Assembly (NCBI GenBank): GCA_963931925.1
Contig: OZ007569.1
Span: 46,699,021-46,763,020, forward strand
Direction: 5' to 3'
DNA from: Onchidella celtica
Lineage: Eukaryota > Mollusca > Gastropoda > Systellommatophora > Onchidiidae
DNA: 64,000 nt
The notes under the pieces were generated by a model that saw nothing but the letters and a program-made list of their open reading frames with translations, ran no database searches and had not been told where the DNA came from. Positions within the stretch are counted from its first letter, which is position 1, and each line of letters begins with the position of its first letter. The translations under genes were made by a program, and so were the position numbers. Shown piece by piece: positions 34,601 to 44,262 of the stretch.

Positions 34601-36048
34601 TACGGTGTAGGTAACATCAGTGTTTCACTGTAAGTGTAGGCCTACTATATTAACTACAAAAAGTACTATTACCACATCTAGATCTAGTATTATTAGAAAT
34701 AGTCTTTGGTAGTGGGTAGTGATGCGTGCGACAGCGAGCAAATTTATCTAGCACAGTGATGTCCGTGAGCTTTTTAAAATACAACATACGAAAGCTGGCC
34801 ATATTTTTAATATTAATATCATAATAAAATATAACCTACCATCTTTAAGTTGAAAAAAAAAAATATTGACTCTAACAGCTTGAGAATGAGATATTCCTCA
34901 TAACAATTCATTTTCTTTATTCATACTCAAAATCTTTTCAGGAATGTTGTCATTGTTGTCAGCTTGCTATTTAAAAGAGTATTAAAAAAACAAAATACTA
35001 CTCACTGAATCTGCCTTGTTGCATTATTACTATTACTATTAGCCCCCAAGCTGTGCGATACCCACAAAGCCCACTGACCAGTCAGTGACCTTACTCTGGG
35101 AAATCTTATCTGGCTTGCACTGACCATTGAAGATCTGCGATGACCACACTACTTCCGTCCATGTGGTTTGGTTTATATTTGATCGGTATGAAAACATTCA
35201 CTGCTATGGCCTATGTCTTATCACGCTTGAAAATGAATTAACCAGTGAAAACTTTGGCTCTAACTGTCTAAGCCTCTACCCAATGATCTGACTTACGATA
35301 TCAATTTGACAGCTGTAGTTTTCGTGAGAACGAAGCATGATAACTAGCCATGCTCCCCAAGCCCTTGGAAACAAATGGTTTCATCCAGATTGGCACCCTG
35401 TATGTAATTGTACTAATGAACCAATGTGGGCATTTGTGGCAAGGTTATTTCAGAGCTTGTTTCTGATTGGTTCTTAGATACAGATAACTCTAGATGATGG
35501 TCACCTTGGGAGAAAATGATATAAACTAATAATATTGCAAATTTGTTGAGCAACAGTTTGCATGTTGATTGTCATATCTTTTGATAGTGTGGGGAGAGCC
35601 TTTGAAACTTTAGTTTTTGTGATTCTGACCAATTGTTCATTATTTCACATGTTCTTGCCACGTTGCCTTTGATTTAGAAGAAATATTTTATTTATAGCGA
35701 GGAATAAAACAGTAATTACATCTCAAAGACGACAGTGACCTGGAACGTGAAAACACACCTTCCGCGCGGTGCAGACAGCTTAACCAACCTGCGTTTGCGC
35801 ACCCGCCGCAGTGAACATTTGGGAACTGGACACCATATATATTTGTATGCCCGGCACAGGGTAAGGGTTAAAATTTAAAGTTGAGCAGTACATGCCTGCT
35901 ACACTGCAAATTAGGCTAGAAATCTATAGATAAGGAAATACATACACTGTCATCACTTTTTTCATCTCAACTCTTGAACTCACCATTCTTTACAAAACCG
36001 TATACCAACAAATCCTGGCCCTTCATTATGAGCCTCAAATAATTCCAT
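28559..36048 (-). CDS. POLR2I: RNA polymerase II subunit RPB9 (five exons, complete)
   Basis: Minus-strand exons are 36048-35984, 33782-33728, 32948-32875, 32188-32062 and 28621-28559. Intron phases are 2, 0, 2, 0, and all sites are GT-AG. The product is 127 residues; human RPB9 has 125. Zinc ribbon 1 uses C19, C22, C41 and C44; zinc ribbon 2 uses C88, C91, C116 and C121. Conserved family strings include [59 protein letters not shown] and [12 protein letters not shown], ending HRWTE-stop. RPB9 sits on the Rpb1 lobe/jaw of Pol II and supports start-site selection, fidelity and TFIIS-stimulated cleavage. The gene is divergent from ITPK1 and convergent with the RRBP1-like gene. Every zinc ligand is present and no frame break is seen, so it looks functional. 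Confidence 0.96.
28741..29980. mobile_element. Nested inverted-repeat element, about 1.24 kb
   Basis: The outer arms are AGGGCCACATGATAAAC (28741-28757) and its inverse at 29964-29980, 16 of 17 matching. The inner arms are ATAGGTAGTCCGAACTG (28758-28774) and its inverse at 29764-29780, 16 of 17. No transposase is readable inside. Probably a non-autonomous DNA transposon whose right end carries an extra 180-bp segment. Confidence 0.5.
30011..30445 (-). mobile_element. Element remnant with a THAP-domain start
   Basis: Inverted ends AAGTAGAATGCGCA (near 30017) and, on the minus strand, AAGTAGAATACGCA (near 30440). Just inside each end lies CACTAAAGATGG, but in direct orientation. Between them a minus-strand ATG opens a THAP-like zinc-finger start. 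THAP domains are typical of P-element-type and other transposases and of host genes derived from them. Confidence 0.4.
30209..30328 (-). pseudogene. THAP zinc-finger N-terminal fragment
   Basis: The frame starts [10 protein letters not shown], a typical THAP opening with C-x4-C, and continues [20 protein letters not shown], like the FxRFP and xELSE strings of invertebrate THAP proteins. Beyond residue 40 the frame reads CLPLN and similar, not the expected RRxxW segment. The domain is therefore truncated or joined to unrelated sequence, and a donor site is not obvious there. Confidence 0.5.
30862..30970. repeat. Palindrome cluster, GGCCACTATATTGGCC type
   Basis: GAGGCCACTATATTGGCCTC (30871-30890) is palindromic at 18 of 20 bases. 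GCCAATATTGTGGCC follows at 30908, and the block TCCTGCGGGAGGCCA is repeated directly at 30863 and 30941. Confidence 0.6.
32062..32188 (-). CDS. POLR2I: POLR2I exon 4
   Basis: Entered in phase 2 (completing D65) and left in phase 0. Encodes [20 protein letters not shown], then [18 protein letters not shown] and TKAE. The frame stays open past the GTAATA donor, so an unspliced ORF would continue into the intron. Confidence 0.96.
32189..32874 (-). other. POLR2I intron 3
   Basis: AT-rich; nothing recognised. Confidence 0.7.
32875..32948 (-). CDS. POLR2I: POLR2I exon 3
   Basis: Acceptor TTTTCTTACAG, donor GTAAGT. Encodes [20 protein letters not shown] and MHEV plus two bases of D65. Confidence 0.96.
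32949..33727 (-). other. POLR2I intron 2
   Basis: AT-rich; nothing recognised. Confidence 0.7.
33728..33782 (-). CDS. POLR2I: POLR2I exon 2
   Basis: Acceptor TTTTTTTCACAG, donor GTGAGT. Encodes the last base of C22 and [18 protein letters not shown]. Confidence 0.96.
33783..35983 (-). other. POLR2I intron 1
   Basis: Its exon-1-proximal part is occupied by a TTAA-flanked element (35039-35871), ending 112 bp from exon 1. The remainder is AT-rich with no recognised feature. Confidence 0.7.
35039..35871 (+). mobile_element. TTAA-flanked inverted-repeat element, copy A
   Basis: Collinear over its whole length with the reverse complement of 37312-38090. The outer end starts TTAGCCCCC (a decayed TTAA) and has TACCCACAAAGCCC about 21 bp in. 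The inner end is CAGGGTAAGGG then TTAA. TTAA targets with short CCC-rich ends suggest a piggyBac-type non-autonomous element. It contains GTCAGTGACC motifs. No transposase is readable. Confidence 0.65.
35984..36048 (-). CDS. POLR2I: POLR2I exon 1
   Basis: ATG at 36048-36046, then [20 protein letters not shown] and two bases of C22, with donor GTGAGT. The start is chosen because it gives the family's usual short leader before [10 protein letters not shown]. Confidence 0.95.
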
Positions 36049-36798
36049 TATGAAGAATGTCAACGACTCAAAACAAAATCTCTATCTTCTAAAACCTGCC
36101 ACCACCTCGATAGCTTTCCAAAAAGACTGGCTTCTGCGCTTAAACGCCTTCAGTAGCTTGTTACTCTAAAAAGAAAGGAAGAAAATACTATGGAACTACA
36201 TAAATTAAACTTTATCGAAAATGAGCTAATTTATCTGCCTCGTACTAAGTAAAAATTCGTACTTTTACTTGTACATCTTTACAGTACAACATCTCCACAT
36301 TATGGCTATGTTAATCTTTCTCTTTGTCACAGTGCCAGATGAAAATATTCTTAATTCAGTAGAGTAATCTCCTTGCAAATCGTTGTTCAGACATAAGTGT
36401 ATAAAAACATTTTATTATTACAATTGTAATCATTTAGGCTATCTAATATTATCATCTCAAAGATGAGGAACTAAAGTAAATTTATCATATCAGATTATCA
36501 GTTCATATGTTTTGAATTGGCGGGTGATGATCTTCGCACAGCTGTTAGTGTCATTATGGTTTACATAATGGATCGATTTTTCATTGGGCTTGAATAAATC
36601 ATTCATTGTTTCGTTATTTTTAGACATAACTTACTTCCGGGGTGCATATTTTTGGCCGTCCACCAATGTTTACTGGGTTGAACCAGTCGAGTAACCCGTG
36701 GTTATAAACCGTGGTTACATGAGCAATGTTCTGTGGATCATTTTCCATTATTTGCGAGCCATTCGTTTATGGATACAGTCTGAAGTGACAACAGCAAA
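36049..36798. promoter_or_regulatory. Probable bidirectional POLR2I/ITPK1 promoter
   Basis: 750 bp separate the two divergent start codons. An ETS-type site, CCGGAAGTAA on the minus strand, lies at 36631-36640. CCAAT (36662) and TATAAA (36703) lie upstream of the ITPK1 exon. ETS sites are common in divergent housekeeping promoters; transcription starts are not determinable from sequence alone. Confidence 0.55.
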
Positions 36799-36875
36799 AT
36801 GCGCCGTGTAGGATATTGGATTAGTGAAAAAAAGAGGAAAAAACTGGACTTTGAGGCGCACAGCGAATTGTTCAG
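36799..36875 (+). CDS. ITPK1: ITPK1-like inositol-tetrakisphosphate 1-kinase, first coding exon
   Basis: The exon has 25 codons plus two bases and ends TTCAG before the donor GTACAA. The product starts MRRVGYWISEKKRKKLDFEA and then HSELF. This matches the N-terminus of ITPK1 (VGYWxSEKKxKKLxFxAxxEL), the first strand of an ATP-grasp kinase that phosphorylates inositol polyphosphates in the cytosol. Only this exon was found. The next, which should continue into the substrate-binding lobe, was not seen in any frame up to 64000. The frame runs on past the donor with AT-rich residues, supporting a splice there. Confidence 0.8.
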
Positions 36876-37311
36876 GTACAATGGTTTTATTATTATTTCG
36901 CTGCAACCGGAATATTATATAGATCTAGATCTAGATCTATATATATTTTTATTACTACCACCCGCCAATCTGTCAAGAAAGTTCTCAGCAAATCCTGTTC
37001 ATAAATTACTTAACAGCAAACTGTTTCATATCCCTGGAGGGAAGCGGTACCTTTGGGTGTATTATGTCAGTACAAACCTTAAGAATTCTTAAATAGTTCT
37101 CTCTACTGTTCTACAACTAACAAGCACCAAACCATTGCAATTTCAGAGATTATGTAAGTGGGAATGTGAATTTGCACAGCGTCATTCATTCCCTTGAAAA
37201 ACAAATGAATAAATTATTGGAGCGTGGGAGAACTGCAATAATGTAATTGTTCATATAGGCTAGTCAATCACCTGTATGGTTTTCCTATCACATTCACATC
37301 CAGTGATATTT

Positions 37312-38090
37312 TTAACGCTCACCCTGCGAGGGGCAGCAATAGTCGGTATTTACTCGCAAGCACTCACGCCGCATGGGCGGCAAAAGTCGGGAAGATCAAG
37401 CTGACCGCGCCACGCGCAAGCCGTATTTTCACGCATCAGGTCACTGACCTTTTTGAGACGTAACCACCGTGTTATTGTTTACTGTATCTCTTCTAAATCA
37501 AACGCATTGTGACATGGACATGTTAACCAGTGAACCACTGGTCGGAATCACAAAGACTAAGCTTTCAAAGGCTCTCCCCACACTTTCAAAAGATGTAACA
37601 TCGACATGCGAACTGTTGCTCAACAAATTTGCAATATTATCTCATTTTCTCACAAGCTGACCACCATCTGGAGTTGTCTGTATCTAAGAACCAATCAGAA
37701 ACAAGCTCTGAAATAATCTTTGCCCCAAATGCCCACATTGGTTTATTAGTATGTGTCAATCAGGATGAAACCATTTATGTAGGGCTTGGGAGGGCGTGGC
37801 TAGTTATCATGCTTCGTTCTCACAAAAACTACAGTTGTCAGTTTGGAATCACAAGTCAGATCATTGGTTAGAGACTGACAGACTAAGGTTTTGCCGGTTA
37901 ATTCATTATCAAGCGTGATAAGGCATAGCAGAGAATGTTTTCATACCGATCAATAAAAACCGAACCTCGTGGACAGCGTTTGTGGTCATCGCATAGCGGC
38001 ACGGGTCAGTGACCCCAGATAAGATCCTCCATGAGTAAGGTCACTGACCGTGCAGCGGGCTTTACGGGTAGCGCGCGGGGTATGGGTTAA
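37312..38090 (-). mobile_element. TTAA-flanked inverted-repeat element, copy B
   Basis: Bounded by TTAA at 37312-37315 and 38087-38090, with ends CGCTCACCCTGCGAG and, on the other strand, CCCATACCCCGCGCG. Its reverse complement aligns along copy A, sharing GATCGGTATGAAAACATTC and GCAAATTTGTTGAGCAACAG. It carries three GGTCASTGACC palindromes (near 37440, 38005 and 38039). Better preserved than copy A and richer in CpG. Confidence 0.7.
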
Positions 38091-38647
38091 TTATTATTTT
38101 AAAACCTCTGGAGCAGTTAAATTCAATTAATTTTCCGAAAGTGTATGAATGAGCCTACAGTAGGTTTGTGCAGGCTTTATGCTGCATTGCCACTATAATT
38201 CTTCAAATAATGTATAAATTAATCTGGAAAAAGTTCCGCATGTCCTGACCACCCAGTCAAGAGCACTTGAACCTTCGCCTTGTCCCTATGCCTGACCCTT
38301 AACTCCTTCGGGACATCACCAATTTATCGGCGCCAGTGAAAAACACATATGGACGTATCGCCGATTTAGATTGTATTCTACATTCAAGTCTCTTTTATTT
38401 GCTGTATGACATTTTACTTTATGATCAATACTTTTTCTTCTGTTAGTGTTTTTCTGAACCATGCTGTTTTTTTTCCCAAAGTGGGAAAAAATTAATTATA
38501 TTTATGTCCTGACCTGACCGAAGCCCCTAACACTGATGTCATGAGAGTTAACCTGATCTTACCTAACCTTACCTCTTAACCCTTTTAACCAGTAAACAAA
38601 AACAAAATCTGTGTAAAGAAATTTAAGACTTTAGAGTGGTCAGGTGG

Positions 38648-38856
38648 GAGGAGTACCATATGAGTTACACAACTTTAGTCTCCCACCTCTTTCATTTCTG
38701 TGTGTTAATCACCGAGCCCCACGTTCACTATAAAAACATCCACCTAGAGGATGAACTTGCCAGGGGGAGCCTTCCTGCAACCCCCGGCACATGGTCATTC
38801 CTGTAGTCGCGTCCTTGTAATATCCCATTTGTATAATTCAAATAGAACTCCTCCTC
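38648..38856 (+). mobile_element. Small MITE family X, copy 1
   Basis: Ends GGAGGAGTACCATATGAGTT and, inverted, GAGGAGGAGTTCTATTTGAA. The body is similar to 45143-45356, with shared GCCCCACRTT, TATAAARACATCCA and ACATCCTTGTA-type blocks. No coding content. Confidence 0.6.
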
Positions 38857-39409
38857 AGCTGGAACTCTCTCCAATGATGTACATTATATATATATGATCT
38901 GATGCTGAAAAGTTGCTGCACAAAGGAATTAACAAAATTATAAATGTAGACCTGTCATAGTAGTGTTAGTGATTTTCATCTAATAAACTACTTCCTGCTT
39001 GTCTTGTCCATCTCTCCATTTATATTTTCAAGGTTTTTATTGCCTTTGTTGTGCCCCCTGAGAAAAAGTTCTGAACCAAAGGCAATGACCTTAACACAGT
39101 GATGTTGGAACTGAACCATTTTCCTTCAGAACAAAAAATACTGGATTATTTGGATTCATCAAATTTTGATAAATGATAATACTAATATACTTAGTCTCAT
39201 TTCCCTATGGCTATTATCAGTAATTTTGTTACTGAAGATATGTAGAGTGAAGAAATAATGTCGTGAACTTAGTTAAGGAGAGTTCCTTATGATGTCCAGA
39301 CCACCCAAACAATCCCCAACCTTGAACATATCCCTTACCCTGTTCTTGTCCCTTAAACCTACTTTTATCCCGAACCGTACCCTCACCCTTTCAACTGCAT
39401 GTATCTAAA

Positions 39410-40025
39410 TATGTAAGCGAGCCCTACTAACTTCAACGGAAGTCGCATTTTTTCAGTTTTGAGTTATGCATATCACCATAAAATATGAAATCTCATCTTT
39501 AATTTAGTGTTTATAAACATTATTGTAATGGTCCTTTGTATCGCAAAGTTATGGCTTTTTAAAGACACCTACCCCCCGGTCAAAAACGGAAGTAACTTCC
39601 GAGAAAATCACCATTAAAGATGGAGGAGCAATATTCGCTCTCGGCGAGATGGGTGGCCTCACTATCTCCTAGCAGCGGGTACTTGTAATTAACTATGGCT
39701 ATGATAAACTGTGCATGTATGTACCAATATAAATGATACACACTCTAACTAAGAAACATTTTATTTGATTTTGACATTATTGGGAGTTCAGTGAATCCCA
39801 TTATTGCTGTGACGTTTGATGTCAAAGGCAAAATTAAAGGCATTAAAAGCAATATCATATTTAGAGGCTGATTTGAGACCCAATATTTTCACAGAATGTA
39901 GAAAAATAGTTGGACCAAAAAAAAAAAATCGTCCAAAAACCGGATATTTAATTTGTGTTTCATCGCGGTTTTCTCCATTTGGTTCAGTGCGACTTCCGTT
40001 GAGGTTAGTGGGGCTCACTCACATA
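39410..40025. mobile_element. TA-flanked MITE with about 38-bp inverted ends
   Basis: The left end starts TATGTAAGCGAGCCCTACTA and continues to CAACGGAAGTCGCA (39410-39447). The right end, inverted, is TATGTGAGTGAGCCCCACTA through CAACGGAAGTCGCA (39988-40025). No transposase. A second partial right end, AGTGGGGCTCACTCACATAT, follows at about 40038. Sequences at 39277-39400 and 40090-40262 outside it are weakly inverted copies of each other, so it may sit inside a larger element. Confidence 0.65.
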
Positions 40026-41008
40026 TATTATATATATAGTGGGGCTCACTCACATATTGAGACAGTCTGTAGAGAATTGTGAGAGTTCAAAGTGGTTGGG
40101 ACCTATGGAGCTTTAATTCTACAATTAGGGACAAGGATAGTGTTATAGATAGATTTAGGATTGGGGATAGGGTTTACAAAGTTTAGAAAAGGTTTAGGGC
40201 TAGGGATAGAGTTGGGTATGAAAAGAATGTTGACAGTGTGGTTGGGATGTGTGGAATTCTTCCCTGGAACTCATTTTGTAGTTAAATTTGTCAATTTATA
40301 ATTTATACAAAGTACTTGGGGACGGTACATGACTGAGTAGTAAAGTATTCTCTGTGGCGAGGTGTTTGCAATCATAGTCTCAAAAATATCTAATTCTTGA
40401 ATTAAACTTTATTTATTTGTGAGTGTCCTGTTGGAAATGTCATAATGATGTTACATTTTCACTTTTCAATCAGACATTTATAAATATATATATAATATAT
40501 ATACAATAGACACATGTTTTGTACAGCCAGAATCAGTAGAACTTTGTTTTTGCTGAATATGAAAATTCATTTTGTGAGGTTTGTTACTGACTGGATGAAG
40601 AATCCAAAAGTTCACATACAGAATAAAGTAATTTTATTTTTAAAAATGAAATTAGACAGCCATTGGATGCAGGGAATAGCAGGACATGACTAATGTGTTT
40701 TGGAAGGTGTGAATTATTATTATTATTATTATTTTTTTTTTTTTAAAGATATTATATCAATGGCAGCATCAGGGTCAGTCTCCACATTATAAACCTTTAT
40801 ATTGTAAATTTCAATACAGAGATTGATGAGCATCATGATCATTACAAAGGCTCTCATCTTTTCCCTCAGTACGTCAGTATTGTAAACCCCCAATCTTTAC
40901 AATATGGATGCTGCTGTCAGCTTATATTATTGACATCCATTTTTTTTTTTTTTTTTAAATCTCTGTTAAAACTTCTTCCCTTCAAGGGAAAGAAAATTAT
41001 AGTGGGAC

Positions 41009-41021
41009 AAATTAAAATATT
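41009..41021 (+). repeat. Target-site duplication (5' copy) of RTE LINE
   Basis: AAATTAAAATATT, identical to 44250-44262. Confidence 0.85.
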
Positions 41022-44000
41022 TACCGCCCGTGCAGATGCGGGGACAGCAAAGAATACATCTGACGTGATACTGCGTGTCGTAAGAGGCGACTAAAGGTGC
41101 AAAGGTCCTGGTCTCCCGAGAAGAGCCAGTTGGCGGTGGGCCAACTACCTACCCTGTAAAAATAAACCAGTTACAGAAACACAAGCAAATACTTTAAATC
41201 AGTCTTTTATCTTGGGAGAAGGGGGAGCATCTGCACCTGTAGATTCAATGAAGGACAATGGACAAAGCCGAAAGGACTCCACTGGCCTGACTGCTCCTTC
41301 ATCAAACAAGTCACTCCGGATTGCGTCGTGGAATGTCCGCTCCATGTATGAAGCAGGAAAGAGTGCCCAGGTTACAATGGAGATGAGGCGATACAGACTG
41401 CACATACTTGGAGTTAGCGAGACCCGCTGGATACAGTCCGGACTGAAACAACTTAATTCTGGGGAAAAGATTTTGTATTCTGGAAGGGAGGACAAAAAGC
41501 ATACAGAAGGAGTAGCGATCATCTTGAGCAAGCACGCCCAGAGGTCACTGAGGGGATGGGAACCCTACGGAAAGAGAATTATATTGGCATCATTTACTAC
41601 AAAGAACAAGAACATCAACATGAACATTGTGCAGATATACGCCCCAACAAATGAAGCAACCGATGAGGACAAGGACGATTTCTACAACCAGCTTCAGGAA
41701 ATAGTTGACACATTGCCAAGAAAAGATGTGAACATTATAATGGGAGACGCCAATGCCAAGATAGGACAGGACAATACAGGGTATGAGGACATTATGGGAT
41801 GCAATGGTTTGGGACAAATGAATGAGAATGGAGAGCGGTTTGCAAGTTTCTGCGCATTTAACAGCTATGTGATTGGAGGTTCAGTATTCCCACACAAGAG
41901 GATCCATAAGGCCACTTGGATTTCACCGGATGGAGTAACTGAAAACCAGATTGACCACTTCTGCATCACCCGACGTTTCAGACGCTCACTGGAGGATGTC
42001 ATAGTACAGAGAGGAGCTGATGTTGGATCTGACCATCACATGCTGCTGGCAAGACTCAAACTCCGCCTCAAGAAACAAGGTACCAGAACAGGAACAAAGA
42101 GAAGAAAGTTTCAAGTGAGCCTTCTGGATGGAGACAAGAAGGAAGAGTTCCAGCTGACGCTGAGGAATAGATTCAGACCCCTTGTTGACCTCGAAGAGAC
42201 AGTAGATTTGGAGACTCACTGGGCTAAGGTAAAAGGAGTATTTACATCGACATGTCAGGATGTTCTTGGGGAAAAGAAAGTGGAACACAAGGAATGGATC
42301 AGTCAAAAATCACTGGACTTGATAAGGATAAGAAGAGACCTAAAAGAACAGGTAAATGCAAGTCGTACAAGAAGCTCAAGAGTTGGTAACCAGGAAGAGT
42401 ACCGGGCAACAGCTAAAGAGGTCAAAAAATCAATTAAAAAAGACAAAGAGGAGTTCATAGGAATGTTAGCAGAGAAAGCAGAGAAGGCAGCAACAGGAGG
42501 ACACATGAGGATCCTCTACCAGACTACAAAGACTCTTGCTGGAAAATATGGAAAACCTGAAGTTCCTGTCAAGGATTACAACAGGAAGGCTATTTTTGGA
42601 AAGGAAGCTCAGGCAAAAAGATGGATAGAACATTTTAACAGCCTCTTGAACAGACCTCCACCAAGCAACCCACCCGACATTCTACCCGCAAGAAATGATT
42701 TACCGATCAGTTGCGACCCTCCGACTAAAGCAGAGATTAATGATGCCATAAAGCAGTTAAATCGAGGCAAGGCAGCTGGACCAGATCAGATCCCACCAGA
42801 GGCGCTGAAGGCAGATGCTGCTGGGGCTGCAGAGGGTCTGCACTCACTATTCTCGAGGATTTGGATCGGAGGCAAGTTTCCAAAGGACTGGAAGGAAGGA
42901 CACCTCGTGAAGCTTCCAAAAAAAGGGGACCTCAGCAATTGTAGTAACTACAGAGGAATCACACTTCTCTCCATCCCAGGAAAGGTTTTCAATCGGATTC
43001 TTCTCAAGCGAATACAGAATGCAACAGACCCAAAACTTCGTGAGGAGCAAGCTGGTTTCAGGAGTAACCGATCAACCACCGACCAGATCGCCACGCTGAG
43101 AATCATAGTAGAGCAGTCACTAGAGTGGAACTCCCAACTGATAGTGAACTTCCTTGACTACGAGAAGGCCTTTGATAGCATCGATAGAGAAACACTGTGG
43201 AGAATATTGAGACATTATGGAATCCCAGAGAAGATGGTGAACCTTATCAAGAGCATGTACGACGGGACAAGTTGCAGAGTCGTACACGATGGCGAGCTTA
43301 CTGACAGCTTTGATATCAAGACTGGTGTTAGGCAGGGTTGTTTGCTGTCCCCATTTCTGTTTGTCCTGGTGATTGATTGGCTTATGAAAGAAACCACCAG
43401 TGGAGGAAGAAATGGCATACAATGGACCCCATGGACACAGCTGGACGATCTAGATTTTGCAGATGACTTGGCACTATTGTCGCACACACACGACCAGATG
43501 CAAGCAAAGACTACAGCTCTAAACAAAATTTCAGAATCTATTGGATTGAGGATACATCCTGCGAAGTCGAAGGTCCTAAAAATTGTTGCACTCCCAAGCG
43601 CACAAGTCAGAGTAGGAGATCAACCACTGGAAGATGTAGAGTCCTTCTGCTATCTTGGTAGTATCATTGACAATAAGGGAGGAACAGAGGCAGAAGTCAA
43701 AGCACGAATTGGAAAGGCACAGGCAGCTTTCACGTCCTTAAGCAAGATTTGGAGAACCAAGGATATATCTCTAAAAACAAAGCTGAGGATATTCAACTCG
43801 AACGTGAAGTCAGTCCTGTTGTATGGATGTGAGACTTGGAATGCGTCTCAGGCCTGCATAAAGAGAATCCAAGTTTTCATCAACAGATGTTTGAGGAAGC
43901 TACTTAAGATCAGATGGACAGACAAGGTCAGCAATGAAATTGTATGGAAAAGAACAAGACAGAGCCCAGTCAGAGAGGAAATTGGTAGGAGGCGATGGAG

Positions 44001-44249
44001 ATGGATCGGCCACACTCTCAGGAGGCCAGGAAACAGCATCACGAAGAAGGTATTGGATTGGAATCCCCAGGGCAAGAGATCAAGAGGAAGGCCGCGCGGA
44101 ACGTGGAGAAGAGCCAGAGAAAATGATGTGCAACGAAGCGGAAAGACTTGGAATAATCTAAAGAGGCTGGCCCATGATAGAGAGGGATGGAAAGTGTTTG
44201 TTGGTGGCCTATACCCTGATCCAGGGTGAGAAAGGCAATGATGATGATG
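41022..44249 (+). mobile_element. Full-length RTE-type non-LTR retrotransposon, 3.23 kb
   Basis: Flanked by identical 13-bp duplications. The 5' leader carries CGTGTCGTAAGAGGCGACTA, which I associate with RTE-type leaders. A single endonuclease-RT ORF is followed by only about 20 nt ending GCAATGATGATGATG. The total length, single ORF, minimal 3' UTR and short simple-repeat tail all fit the RTE clade. It sits in ITPK1 intron 1 on the sense strand. Confidence 0.85.
41248..44229 (+). CDS. RTE-type endonuclease-reverse transcriptase (intact ORF)
   Basis: From the first ATG (41248) the product is 993 residues; the frame is also open from a TTG at 41212. It has an N-terminal APE-type endonuclease: SWNVRSM, ILGVSETRW (E58), MGDANAKIG (D167, N169) and a terminal SDHH (D262, H263). 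The reverse transcriptase then has AAGPDQIPPEALK, NYRGITLLS, EEQAGFRSNRSTTDQ, FLDYEKAFDSI, GVRQGCLLSPFLF and FADDLALL (F737 to D740). The C-terminal part contains RRRWRWIGHTLRRPG and KRSRGRPRGTWRR. Endonuclease nicking and target-primed reverse transcription would be its function. No stop or frameshift interrupts it and all catalytic motifs are present, so the copy could be active. Clade assignment beyond RTE-like is inference. Confidence 0.93.
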   Translation: MKDNGQSRKDSTGLTAPSSNKSLRIASWNVRSMYEAGKSAQVTMEMRRYRLHILGVSETRWIQSGLKQLNSGEKILYSGREDKKHTEGVAIILSKHAQRSLRGWEPYGKRIILASFTTKNKNINMNIVQIYAPTNEATDEDKDDFYNQLQEIVDTLPRKDVNIIMGDANAKIGQDNTGYEDIMGCNGLGQMNENGERFASFCAFNSYVIGGSVFPHKRIHKATWISPDGVTENQIDHFCITRRFRRSLEDVIVQRGADVGSDHHMLLARLKLRLKKQGTRTGTKRRKFQVSLLDGDKKEEFQLTLRNRFRPLVDLEETVDLETHWAKVKGVFTSTCQDVLGEKKVEHKEWISQKSLDLIRIRRDLKEQVNASRTRSSRVGNQEEYRATAKEVKKSIKKDKEEFIGMLAEKAEKAATGGHMRILYQTTKTLAGKYGKPEVPVKDYNRKAIFGKEAQAKRWIEHFNSLLNRPPPSNPPDILPARNDLPISCDPPTKAEINDAIKQLNRGKAAGPDQIPPEALKADAAGAAEGLHSLFSRIWIGGKFPKDWKEGHLVKLPKKGDLSNCSNYRGITLLSIPGKVFNRILLKRIQNATDPKLREEQAGFRSNRSTTDQIATLRIIVEQSLEWNSQLIVNFLDYEKAFDSIDRETLWRILRHYGIPEKMVNLIKSMYDGTSCRVVHDGELTDSFDIKTGVRQGCLLSPFLFVLVIDWLMKETTSGGRNGIQWTPWTQLDDLDFADDLALLSHTHDQMQAKTTALNKISESIGLRIHPAKSKVLKIVALPSAQVRVGDQPLEDVESFCYLGSIIDNKGGTEAEVKARIGKAQAAFTSLSKIWRTKDISLKTKLRIFNSNVKSVLLYGCETWNASQACIKRIQVFINRCLRKLLKIRWTDKVSNEIVWKRTRQSPVREEIGRRRWRWIGHTLRRPGNSITKKVLDWNPQGKRSRGRPRGTWRRARENDVQRSGKTWNNLKRLAHDREGWKVFVGGLYPDPG

Positions 44250-44262
44250 AAATTAAAATATT
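44250..44262 (+). repeat. Target-site duplication (3' copy) of RTE LINE
   Basis: AAATTAAAATATT, directly after the ATG-repeat tail. Confidence 0.85.

Larger units (their letters stand above)
36876..41021 (+). other. Start of long ITPK1 intron 1, with small repeat elements
   Basis: Holds the TTAA element copy B (37312-38090), a 210-bp MITE copy (38648-38856) and a TA-flanked MITE (39410-40025). No second ITPK1 exon is visible. Confidence 0.6.

Noticed and set aside
35039-35090. Minus-strand GFVGI reading near 35070 as POLR2I exon 1
   Set aside because: The following residues (AQLGG, then stop) do not fit RPB9. The true exon 1 is at 35984-36048, with the expected [10 protein letters not shown] and donor.
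37469-37660. 63-codon ORF in TTAA element copy B as a transposase remnant
   Set aside because: No piggyBac motif is visible and the frame is not kept in copy A.
39788-40082. Small ORFs inside the 39410-40025 element as a transposase
   Set aside because: Only 76-88 codons on opposite strands, with no catalytic motif.
41212-41247. TTG as start of the RTE ORF (1005 codons)
   Set aside because: Eukaryotic translation would normally use the in-frame ATG at 41248. The extra 12 codons carry no domain.
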